Origin: Hymenopellis radicata | Taxonomy: Eukaryota > Basidiomycota > Agaricomycetes > Agaricales > Physalacriaceae | Direction of reading: 5' to 3' | Assembly (NCBI GenBank): GCA_015501595.1 | Contig: JADNRX010000155.1 | Coordinates: 56,954-120,953 of the forward strand | DNA length: 64,000 nucleotides | Part shown: piece after piece, positions 39,209 to 48,244 of the stretch | How the letters are laid out: the number at the start of each line of letters is the position of its first letter | Numbering within the stretch: position 1 is the stretch's first letter | Translations under genes and position numbers: made by a program | Notes under the pieces: model-generated | Database searches by the model: none | Seen by the model: only the letters and a program-made list of their open reading frames with translations | Told to the model about the DNA's origin: nothing

Positions 39209-41970
39209 GCGGGCTTGAAGAGCGGGTACACGTTTAGCGCCCAGTTCATCCACCCAGCGAGTTGCTCATACTCGTGGAGTGTATGACGTCGGCGCGGTGT
39301 GAGAGCAAAGTCGCGGACGTGTGTGATAAGATCGGTCTTTGACTCTGCGGGAAGTGTAGCTGTGAGTTCGTTCGGATCAACTGAGAAGCCTATGATTGTC
39401 AGTACTTCTCCCCAAACTTGCTTCTTCAGCTTGTGGGGAATGCCTAAATAATCCCACAAGTAAAGTAAACATGTCTGATTGGTAGGGAAAAATACATCAT
39501 AAGGTTCATACCATTGCATGTCTCCGACAAGTCCTACGCTGTAGCAGTCATCAACGTAACAACAGAGAAAAGCCATGTGGAGGATACAGATCGCGATCCA
39601 GACAACTAGGCCCATCAAGGAAGCCCAGGCCCGCGCGGAGATCCACAACTACCGAAGCATGCGCGCCAGTCAACGTAACGTATCCACGCTGACTTATCTT
39701 CTTTAGACCCACCTTCCATCATGGACGCTATATTGGCAGTGACGACTTGTTTAAGCTGCCACAATGGATGGATCGGGATTGCGCGGAACGCTCCAGCAAC
39801 ATCGGACTTCCAGAGCACGAATCGTTTCCCTGGGTGTAGTTGGACGAACATCAGAAGGAGAGGAATAAAAACCAAGAGTGAGTCGAGACGAGCTCCCTTC
39901 GTCTCGGACTTGTTGATCATGTTGTTTTGACAGTACTCGCCGGCTGATTGGTTCGCGACGAGTCGGAGGTCCTCAGAGTGAGGTTTTGGGACAGCGATAT
40001 TCGGTGTCGAGTACATACCCGGGAGGAGGTCTGGACCGAACGGAGGTGAATGCTGCCCTTTTTTGACTTCTTCCTTGCACTGACTCAGCACGAATTCGCG
40101 CTCTTCAGCGGAGGGAATATTGGCCCATGCGTTGTCCCACGTCTCTGGAAAATCGCCCGTAGGATCTGTATCAGCCCATGGCCAGAGGCCGATACGGAGT
40201 GCGCGGAGTACCGACGCGACGAAAATTCGGTTTGGATGAATACTGAGCATGCTCGCGAGTCGGTCGATATTGACAGGTGTCGAAACGTGGAAAAGGTGAG
40301 GATTATCATGGATTGTCTTCATTGCTGTATGTTTATACTCCTCAGCAGGAGGACATGGAAGTGGGCCGTCGATTTCCGTGTATGAGGCGGTCCGGCTCCC
40401 TTTCGACATTGGTTTCCTCCATCCGAAACCGCGCAGATAGCGCGGCAGGAAACTGTACGCCTCCACTGCTCCCTCATCCTCCACCTCATCCTCCTCTCTC
40501 TCCTCTCCTCTCTCATCATACTCCTCCTCAACAAATGAACACGCCGCTCGCCATATCCTGGACGTTAAAGAGTGGCTGGCCATTGGCTCATCCGCTCTTC
40601 GACTTGCAGGCGCTCGCGACATGCTGCCCGCCGCAGATGTTACAGACGTGTCGACGGGGGCAAGGGGCTCGAGAGCACCTGCCTTCGTTCCAGTTGTTGC
40701 AGGCTTCTCGCTTTTTTGCGGGTTTCGGCTTCCCCGACTTTCCCCCACTTGATTCACCAACCCCAGCTCCTTCGAACTCGTCATACTTGACGCCGTCTCG
40801 TTCGAGGAAGGCCATTCGGAGGCGAACGAGGTGGGCATCGTTAACTTGGTTGAAGAGAATGCTATGATTGGATGCGATGACTTTCCGAGCCGCGATGTCA
40901 TACGCGATAACTCGGGACTGCGAGGACTCGACCTTGGCAGAGAAGAGGTCGTCGATATGCTGCCTGTAGGTGCGGAGTTCGTTGCGGCGCCATGGGAAGA
41001 CGGTCTCGACTGCCTCGCTATATCTGTCAAAGCAGCGGAACCAGATAACTGCAGAGCCAACTGTCTTTTTGTCCGTGCGGCGTCCCATGGCTTCGCGAAG
41101 CGTCGTCGCGACTGTACCAACTGGAGTGGGGTCGAGTTCCAACTTGGTAGAGAAGAAGAAGGCGTTGATCTCGTCGAAATCAACGGCTTCGTCGAGGAGG
41201 ATCTTCTTCCACAGTGCGTCGGGGAAGGTGGGAGCCATCCCGGTGAGCTTGAGACTGTGGAGGGCACTCTTGACGTCGAGAGCGTGGTTCTCCACGGCGT
41301 CGCGAGTGAGTTTTTGTTCGGTGGTGAGGGAGAGCTCTTTGATGAGGGCATCTGAGGCCCACCCGAACTTCGACTCGTCTTGCTCCTCGCTGTCGGAGTC
41401 ATCCGACGCAGATTGGTGTTGTTTCTGGCTTTTGTGGTGGTGGTGTTTGGAATGGCGCTCTGGGTTTGAGTCGGGGTCATCTGAAGGGGTGGATCCTCCT
41501 CGTCTGTGTTTGTGAGGAGCCACACCTCCTCGTTTGCCGGCATTACCGCCGCCGGCGTTGTTGTCCCCGTCGTTGTCGACGGTGACGCCGTCATCGTCTC
41601 CATCGTCACCACCTCCACCTCCTCCTCCCCCACTCCCACTTCCCTTTCCTTCTGCTCCTCGCTTTGCTGCTCCGTCGAGGCGGGTAACTTCTGCATCAAG
41701 TGTCTCGAGCCAGGGAATGAGTTCCTTGTGAACGTCGAAGTCATAGACTTCGGCAGCAGCGAGGTCGCCGATGTAGCTGACGATGGCAGCTTGGATCTCC
41801 CCTTTCGAGGCAGTGCCTCGACCGTACCGCGCAATGATTTCGCGGATGGCGTCTGCCGCGACGACGAAATATTCGCCTTCGGGTAGGGAGCTATCCGGTG
41901 TCTCGGGGCAAGACATGTCTCCTTCTGAATTTTTGGCATTTGGGGACATGGTTTGTTGATTCGATAGATG
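39209..41970 (-). pseudogene. Reverse transcriptase region of pol, element 2, frameshifted
   Basis: The frame 41970-39615 carries the pol lead and RT N-terminal part (FLPRYLRGFGWRKP, LWKSDVAGAFRAIPIHPLW). Near 39640 it runs into a 2-bp duplication ('ccgcgcgggcc' where 'ccgcgggcc' is expected), after which RT continues in another frame (ARAWASLMGLVVWI, FLCCYVDDCYSVGL) to the insertion. The polymerase therefore cannot be made intact. Confidence 0.8.
40588..41949 (-). CDS. Gag-like protein of element 2
   Basis: About 453 codons from the Met at 41949. A helical N-terminal part is followed by an acidic, glycine-rich region, DYxCF-like residues (VIWFRCFDRYSEAVETVFPW), and at the C terminus a Cys/His-rich segment CNNWNEGRCSRAPCPRRHVC and CGGQHVASAC. 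The pol frame is +1 relative to gag and overlaps its end, so pol needs either +1 frameshifting or splicing. A good acceptor-like site lies just after the gag stop, near 40560. Confidence 0.8.
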   Translation of the reverse strand: MSPNAKNSEGDMSCPETPDSSLPEGEYFVVAADAIREIIARYGRGTASKGEIQAAIVSYIGDLAAAEVYDFDVHKELIPWLETLDAEVTRLDGAAKRGAEGKGSGSGGGGGGGGDDGDDDGVTVDNDGDNNAGGGNAGKRGGVAPHKHRRGGSTPSDDPDSNPERHSKHHHHKSQKQHQSASDDSDSEEQDESKFGWASDALIKELSLTTEQKLTRDAVENHALDVKSALHSLKLTGMAPTFPDALWKKILLDEAVDFDEINAFFFSTKLELDPTPVGTVATTLREAMGRRTDKKTVGSAVIWFRCFDRYSEAVETVFPWRRNELRTYRQHIDDLFSAKVESSQSRVIAYDIAARKVIASNHSILFNQVNDAHLVRLRMAFLERDGVKYDEFEGAGVGESSGGKSGKPKPAKKREACNNWNEGRCSRAPCPRRHVCNICGGQHVASACKSKSG

Positions 41971-41987
41971 GAATTTGTATTCTGTAT

Positions 41988-42436
41988 CGACGCGAAAATG
42001 CTGTACAAGACGATAAGTAAGAACTAGCAATGCCATACATTTTTACAAACACTCACCTGGCGAGACGGAGTAAGAAGGCTGAGAGGAAGTAAGACATTCC
42101 TGGTTACAGCCATATCCGCCTCGCCAGGGGTGAGAAAACCAAACTGGAAAAACGCCACAGTAGAACTACTGATAGTAAATATCAAAGTCAAAGGAGAGAA
42201 AGAAATGCCGAAGGCGCCGCCGAAGGCATACTGTCGCGCAGTAAGAGAAAGGAGTGCCGAAGGCAAGAGGAAACACACCTGGTTTGTCATGATGTCCGAG
42301 GGACAACAAACGACCGATGCTCCTTTGGGACCCAGGGAGAGCTGGGTAGCAGCATCGTCAGGTGAAGTAAAGGTAAGCCGAGGGCGGAAACTCACCTTGC
42401 ATTAGTCTTGAGTAATGCTAACACATTAAACTCGAT
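41988..42436 (-). repeat. A1 split direct repeat, element 2 (5' leader)
   Basis: 449 bp. Hairpin 1: 42056-42064 with 42120-42128 (CCTGGCGAG/CTCGCCAGG). Hairpin 2: 42282-42287 with 42306-42311. Hairpin 3: 42315-42321 with 42351-42357, inner 42330-42335 with 42342-42347. Confidence 0.85.
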
Positions 42437-42547
42437 TAATATGAGTCATCGTACCCGCTTAGATAGATGTCCACGTATAAATCTACTGTGTTCATGTCGA
42501 TAGCAGGGTACAGCCTCCACAAGCATCCATGAACGAGTCGAGATACA

Positions 42548-42555
42548 CATGCAGA
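42548..42555. repeat. Target-site duplication, left (CATGCAGA)
   Basis: Perfect match to 45842-45849. Confidence 0.85.
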
Positions 42556-43080
42556 CAAGAGGTTCACGATAGGGAAATTTGCTACACATCAATGCTCGCG
42601 TGTTTCTCGCGTGCAGTGGTCAGGGAGGTCACTCGGCGAGTTTCGGCAGTAGCCATCCACTGCAAGTATAACTTGCAGCGACATTTTGCTGATCAACATC
42701 CCTCTTGGAAAGGACAGTTGAAGCCAGAATTTATTTCTGCCATTGCTATTAGCAATGAGGAGAAGCAGCGACTTGCATCGGTCATCACGAGTGGCCGTAA
42801 TACTGACAGTTATGCTCAAGTCCCCGATGACGGTGATGGCGATGATAGTGACGCCGGGGTAACCTTGACAGTGACAGCGATTGGGATGATTCTGACGTGA
42901 TGGGCTCAAGAAAGCAACCAGCTTCTTCACCACCTGGTTCGCCCGCAACCCAGACGCGAGAGAATGAGGGAGTGCGGAAAGTTCGGAGGGTGATACTTAG
43001 GGTTTTAAGGTTAGGTTAGGTTACGGTTAGACCCCTCAGTCAGGTCTAACCGTAACAGTAACCATAACCAAGTACGCTCA

Positions 43081-43156
43081 GGAGGGTTTGAACGCCCGCA
43101 TACCGCACATATTAGTTAGAAGTATGACCCATTACCAACTGAGCCACCGCCGCCGC
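43081..43156 (-). repeat. tRNA-like pseudogene (possible tRNA-Arg(UCU) origin)
   Basis: On the minus strand a perfect A box TGGCTCAGTTGG and a B-box-like GTTCAAACC are present, with a possible TCT anticodon loop. The T stem is imperfect. It is followed (3', towards 43000) by a GGTTA-rich tract. Confidence 0.55.
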
Positions 43157-43221
43157 AGAATATCATACTTGAAATGGGTTTTATGGTGAATCTCATTCCA
43201 TTAATACTAGTATAAGTGTAT

Positions 43222-43271
43222 CCAACAATAATGTTTAACGGACAGTCTAACAACAATGTTTAACGGACAGT
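43222..43271. repeat. Tandem pair of ~25-bp repeats
   Basis: Two copies of 'aacaa(t/c)aatgtttaacgg' plus 'acagtc' in a row. Confidence 0.85.
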
Positions 43272-43737
43272 CGAGAGATTTTTTCGGTAAGACAACACAC
43301 TGCACAAATGTGCAGTGGTTATATCCTATACGAAAAGCACCTCGACAGTCCAGGAATGTAAGCAAGATGGTGCATGCATGGTGCGTCATATGTAGAGGGT
43401 GAGAGAGAATCAGAATGTATGCAGCCCACATTGGTGGGCTTAAGCGTCGCGGAAGATGCCATATTACTGTAATGAAGGTCAAAAAACCTCTACGGCGTCA
43501 TTCTACACCATCGAGGCCATGAACATGCAGAAGATAAATAAAAGCACGTACTGTTCTTGGCTGTACGCATCTGCAACGCCACCCAGCCCAACTTCCAAAT
43601 TATCACCTCTCTTCCTTCATCATCCTCTCCTGGAGTTGCAAATCGTCGTTGTTGTGTCCCGGAGTCATTGTAGTCCTCTGCCGCTGTCACAAAGACAGCA
43701 GTGGTGCCTAGCACGAAACCTCAACTAATAGACCACC

Positions 43738-44857
43738 TCGCCTGCCTGACAATTATCAGCATGGCAGAGGCGACAATTGTCAGGCTCTGAGTGGTCCCAG
43801 TGGTCGTTGATTCATCCTGTAGTGGTCAATGGCTCACTGCAGTAACAAAGAAAAAAAATACGCATCTTTATGACGCCGCCTGCCTGCAGACAGTGCAGTG
43901 TCTAGTTCCATAACCAATACTGAAGTCCTCCACCTAGCAAGGCTTCTCCGTCATTGTGGTTGAAGATTTGCAGCCTTGTTCAAGGGCTTACGCGTCCTGC
44001 GGGGCCGCCGGGGCTCTTCAAGCCCGCATATCCAGGAAAAATGGGCAAAAAAGAGGTAGATGAAAGAAGAAAGACGCCCGGAAGACCCGCGTCCCAAGGT
44101 CGAGTCATCGGGGTGCGGGCGTCTTGAGGTGGTGGTGGTTGAAGACAAAGATCACTTACTAAAATGCATCATAATCACCACTCGAATGATCAGTCCGTTA
44201 ATCATTGATTACTTATGTGATCATTTAATCACTAGCAATAATATCTCTACCAGTTGTTCGACTGTCTTTTCAATCAAACAAGTATTCATTATAGATAGAA
44301 ATATATTTTTTCTCACTTTCAAATAGTGTGCATTGGGCTTAATATCAAAAGGAGAGGTCCCAAAAAAAGTTTCAGACAAATCCCCGGTACTCGACGATCT
44401 GATCACTAGTGTACAGATTGGATCCATATGGTAATCAAAGGCTCATTCTCTCCCTTCAACCACCACCACTATCAAGCTAGTTCCTCGGTGATCAACTTTG
44501 TGTTGTCGCCTACTGTCTTGGAGACTGACTTTATATCATCTCCTTTAATCTGACTCTGTCTGCGGGCTTGAAGAGCCCGGCGGCCCCGCAGGACGTGTAA
44601 GCCCTCGGAACGAGGCTGCAAATCTTTAACTATGATAATGGAGAAGCCTTGCTAGGCAAAGGACTCTGGTATTGGCTATAGAACTAGATACCGCACTGTC
44701 TGCAGGCAGGCGGCTTCATGAAGATGCGTATTTTTTCTTTGTTACTGCAGTACGCCTTGGCCTTGACCCTTACAGGATGAATCAACAACCACTGGGACTA
44801 CTCAGAGCCTGACAATTGTCGCCTCTCTCGTGCTGACGATTGTCAGGCGGCCTATAG
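43738..44857. mobile_element. Nested inverted-repeat element with ~290-bp arms
   Basis: The left arm (about 43738-44030) and right arm (about 44565-44857) are imperfect inverted copies, for example 'gcctgacaattgtc' segments, 'actgcagtaacaaag', 'caaggcttctcc' and 'tcctgcggggccgccgggg'. The interior of about 530 bp has no gene. The outer ends and target duplication are not resolved (possible CTAATAG / CTATAG). Confidence 0.7.
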
Positions 44858-45305
44858 ATCGTAGTAGTTTATATCTCATCCCACCACCATTAGCACTCCC
44901 ACCACCACTCCCACCACCTTCACCACCACCTCCACTGCTCCCACTACCCACCACCCACCCTCAGTCAGTGCTCATGCACGGTTGAGTATCCCTGTGCCAT
45001 TGCCCGGGATGCTCATCGAGCATGAATGGATTTGTGGGGCATCCGTCTGTTAATCATTAAATAGTATGCATGTACTTCACGCACTTGCTATACCTATCAG
45101 AGTATGACTGGAGAGGAGCTATGATGTCTTTGATTGTTAATAAGAATAAGTCTGTCAATAATTTTTTGTTAGGAGTAGTGTGTCAGTTAATCATTTGACT
45201 TGGTAAGTGGCGTGCATGACCATTATGAGGTACATGCACACAGTTACCATACTTGTTCGGGTGTGAGCAAAGAGGGCCTATGAGACCTAAAAATTGATAG
45301 AGCTT

Positions 45306-45383
45306 GCGGCGGCTGTGGCTCAGATGGATGAGCTCCTGCTGTGTTTCAGCAGCAGTATGTGGGTTCAATTCCCACTCATGGCA
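45306..45383 (+). repeat. tRNA-like pseudogene with GGTTA tract downstream
   Basis: A box TGGCTCAGATGG, B box GGTTCAATTCC and a perfect T stem GTGGG/CCCAC. The acceptor stem does not pair and the anticodon loop has no U33, so it is not a working tRNA. Confidence 0.55.
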
Positions 45384-45409
45384 ACCTTCTTTTCGATTTT
45401 CTGGATTTG

Positions 45410-45600
45410 GTCGGTTAAACCGGTTATTAACCGGTTATAACCGGTTTAACCGATATAGCGGTTAGTGCGTAACCGTAACCACCTCTAACTGCTGAAACCG
45501 GTTAAGATCCTTAACCGTTATATCAGTTAGAGGTGGTTAGGTTAGGGTTAATGAGCGGTTACTAACTGGTTAACTAACCTAACTTTCAAACCCTAGCACT
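45410..45600. repeat. GGTTA/TAACC palindromic tract
   Basis: A run of interlocking AACCGGTT / GGTTAAACC / TTAACC motifs with 'ggttaggttagggtta' near 45535. Highly self-complementary; no coding. Confidence 0.8.
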
Positions 45601-45841
45601 GATACTTAAGCTGGGACCACATCCGTTTCTTTAGAATCAATGTATTGTAATATTTTCAATGTTCCCGGGGGTGTAACACGTTCTACCTGTGGTGAACGGT
45701 ACTGAACGATATGTGCGCAATATGTCACGCTTGTGGCCGGCACCTCGCGTGCCGAATGACCTCCCTGCACCGCACGCGAGTTTCACGCGAGAAACACGCG
45801 AGCATTGATGTGTAGCAAATTTCCCTATCGTGAACCTCTTG

Positions 45842-45849
45842 CATGCAGA
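45842..45849. repeat. Target-site duplication, right (CATGCAGA)
   Basis: Perfect match to 42548-42555. Confidence 0.85.
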
Positions 45850-46088
45850 AGTTGAGAGTGATTCATGGGGAGACGAACTGAGTGCGTCCTTTTCCTCACA
45901 ATTTCCTTATCGGCTGCGAAAAATGATGACTTGGCTGACCTTATTGTCGATGGAGCGCGCGCCCACGTTCTCCTAAGCCTATGGGGTAGATAATACCACT
46001 TCCCGACTAACTTTCGAGGACAATTTGCCTACATGAATACGGCCTCCCATCAAGTAGCGCAGTTCTAACTTATCCCACATCAGCATGG

Positions 46089-46096
46089 GCGCTAGA
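46089..46096. repeat. Target-site duplication, left (GCGCTAGA)
   Basis: Perfect match to 47407-47414. Confidence 0.88.
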
Positions 46097-47406
46097 TAGT
46101 GAACAGCCGGGGTCGGACGACCCGGACCGGGTGGCGGGTGGGGGTGCACACGGGTACGGGTCGGGGTACCGATCCGAGAACCCGGTGTGACCCGCGTCAC
46201 CCGTAGTCACCCGTGGTCATTGCTAGAGGTTTCTGAGGCAAGTATTTGAGGCTTGCCTCAATTAACATGCATATTTTCAAGATTTTTGGGAATTTATTTG
46301 GCCTCAAATGAGGCCAACGTCATTGAGAAACGACTTTGCGCAAGAATTTCCCCGATCGCCGAGCTGGCCGAGCGTCCCGGCACCTGCCGGATAACGATCG
46401 ATCCGCTCTGATCATATCTCTCTGCCTCTTACTACCACAACACGACGTTAACGTCGTGTTTGTCGGCCCCGGAACTTGTTCTGGGGCTTGTTCTTCTTGT
46501 TTTCTTGGGTCCTCTCGCTTTTCTGGCGCGGTTTGGCTTCGCGCCAACCGCTGCGCCCTCGGATACGTTCCGGGGCGCATTCTGGTGTTCGTCTTTGCGA
46601 CGACACCAATCTGACGATTCTCCACGACGCGTAAGCCCTCGGGACGAGGCCGCCGTACTTCTCAACAGCGCGCGCAGGCGCTTACGCGCCGGATTCGCCC
46701 AGAACGACAACGGCAACGCTCAGGACGACTGTGACGACAACGGACCACCCACCACAACGACTGCGCGAACAGTCACGACCACCACCAAGATCTGGATCTG
46801 CGCGACAATCAAGATGTTGCCCATACTGGGAACAACAATCTGTCTATCCACTGCACCACGACCACTACCAGGACCACAGACGCGTAACCCCGACAACGAT
46901 TACAAGGACGAGCGCGCGGATGAGGATGACGACAGCGGCGGGGATGACTCGCGACAGTTTTGCCGGCTGGATGGCGTCGCGGACGCATCCAGGCTCAAAG
47001 GTGCGTATTTACTCCTTCTTTCCTCTTCTTTTCTCACTTCCATTGCGCAGCCGGTCATTACCTACCTCGCGTCCGCCATCTCCTTGCACGCGCCGTCTCC
47101 TCGCGCCCACCATCGCCTCGCCATCATTTCCTCCCCACCTCTCTGCACTTGGTCGAGCCGCGGTTCTTGCTCTCGCAAGTAGCCGGGGCCTCGCCAATGT
47201 GTATCGTGCACGTCGCTGGCCCCCGCGCAATTGCTCGGGGGTCGTCGGCGGGCACGAAAAGCGTGAGGGTTACGAGGGTGTCGGGTGACCCGTGAACCGT
47301 GGGTCTATGGGCGGGTGACCCGCACCCGTACTGGCGGGTGGGGTGAAGTTGCGGGTGGGGGTCGGGGTCAGATTTAATTACCCCGGCCGACCCGGGCTGT
47401 TCACTA
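46097..47406. mobile_element. hAT-type non-autonomous element, 1.31 kb
   Basis: Ends begin TAGTGAACAGCC(G/C)GGGTCGG, inverted at the right end. They are followed by subterminal GGGTGACCCG-type motifs on both sides, rich in CGGGT. The 8-bp duplication GCGCTAGA and the TAGTGAACAG-type terminus match hAT elements. The interior (46440-47250) has open frames but nothing recognisable, so no transposase. Confidence 0.85.
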
Positions 47407-47414
47407 GCGCTAGA
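47407..47414. repeat. Target-site duplication, right (GCGCTAGA)
   Basis: Perfect match to 46089-46096. Confidence 0.88.
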
Positions 47415-47599
47415 ATCCCTTGGACTGAAGAGGAGGCAAAGAGGAGGTCCAAATTGTTGCGTATTCAAGGCCTCATCGTCCGGTGTAGCCTAGCAGCTGA
47501 CTGTACCATGATTAGTTGTGGAACGACACATTTTTTGCACGGTAAGCAGAAGTCAGGGAGTCATTATCTCAAGTAGAGGACACATTGACAAGACGGAGC

Positions 47600-47790
47600 T
47601 AGATGGTTTCGAGCTACCCTCACAAAAAAGACACACTAATGGAGCTTATGCTGGAGGCGTATCGACTGAACTATGCGTCTACGCTGAAGAAGCTACTTGT
47701 TCCTTCTTTGTCCGGCCAGAAGACCGCGTTGCCGACGCACTCAGAGGCAAGCCAACACAGCCACCAGTGATCTCTTTCTTCCAAACGGCT
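47600..47790 (-). repeat. SINE-like tRNA-derived repeat, inverted copy of 63365-63640
   Basis: The reverse complement shares with 63538-63650 'tcttctgg.cggacaaagaagg', a 'gacgcata..tcagtc.ata' A-box-like stretch, and the 'agagatcactggtgg' block. These are scattered but collinear blocks. Confidence 0.65.
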
Positions 47791-48244
47791 GGGAATGCAG
47801 CCTTGTTCCCAAACTACCCCAAGGGCCAAGGTCATGTTATATCTCGAAATCCAGAAAACTCTGCCGTGCATTCACTTATGGCGTAGAAATTCGATATCCT
47901 CATCCTGTTCATGATACCGGCTTTCGTGGTGTCCACTCGAATAGCCCGACATTGCGCCTTGGATGCCGTGTTTCGAACTCATGAAGTACGTGATTTACCA
48001 CTCTCTCACCTCAACAGCGATACCTTCGCTCTCCTCTATACACGGAGTACATTTTTACCGGCATCAGATTCTGCCGGACGATACGGAACCGAACGAACTT
48101 CTCCCATTGCAAGCACACCACGGGCCCGACCAGTGAGTCCAGCTTGCTCATACAAAAGCTTACCTGAAGTCCGATCAAAACCATCGACATGAGTAGATGA
48201 TGCGATAAAAGCCACGTCGCTCTAACCATACACAACAACAGATC
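47791..48244. other. Upstream flank of the acyltransferase gene
   Basis: No gene or clear promoter element seen. Confidence 0.35.

Larger units (their letters stand above)
35027..42436 (-). mobile_element. Tyrosine-recombinase retrotransposon 2, defective
   Basis: Same architecture as element 1: A1 42436-41988, gag, pol, recombinase, B1 35763-35682, A2 35681-35233, B2 35108-35027. A1 and A2 are both 449 bp with about two differences. The internal coding sequence is divergent from element 1, so it is a different family. It is damaged by a 1,748-bp LTR-like insertion in the pol region (37461-39208) and a 2-bp frameshift in the reverse transcriptase near 39640. Its left end starts at the base after element 1 ends. 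Confidence 0.9.
42556..45841. mobile_element. hAT-like non-autonomous transposon, 8-bp TSD, with nested insert
   Basis: Terminal inverted repeats start CAAGAGGTTCACGATAGGG at 42556 and mirror it at 45841. They match for about 55 bp and then partly for another 40. A perfect 8-bp duplication CATGCAGA flanks the element. The left end has a frame with HCKYNLQRHFADQHPSW, a degraded C2H2/BED-finger-like piece (42655-42710), which could be left over from a hAT transposase. No intact transposase. It contains another inverted-repeat element (43738-44857) and two tRNA-like sequences. Confidence 0.8.

Noticed and set aside
45410..45600. Telomere-like repeats (ggttagggtta)
   Set aside because: The motif is mixed with AACCGGTT palindromes, runs in both orientations and is internal to a transposon, so it is not a telomere array.
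46460..47182. 240-codon frame inside the 1.3-kb hAT element
   Set aside because: Composition follows the GC-rich repeat, with no recognisable domain and several overlapping frames of similar length.
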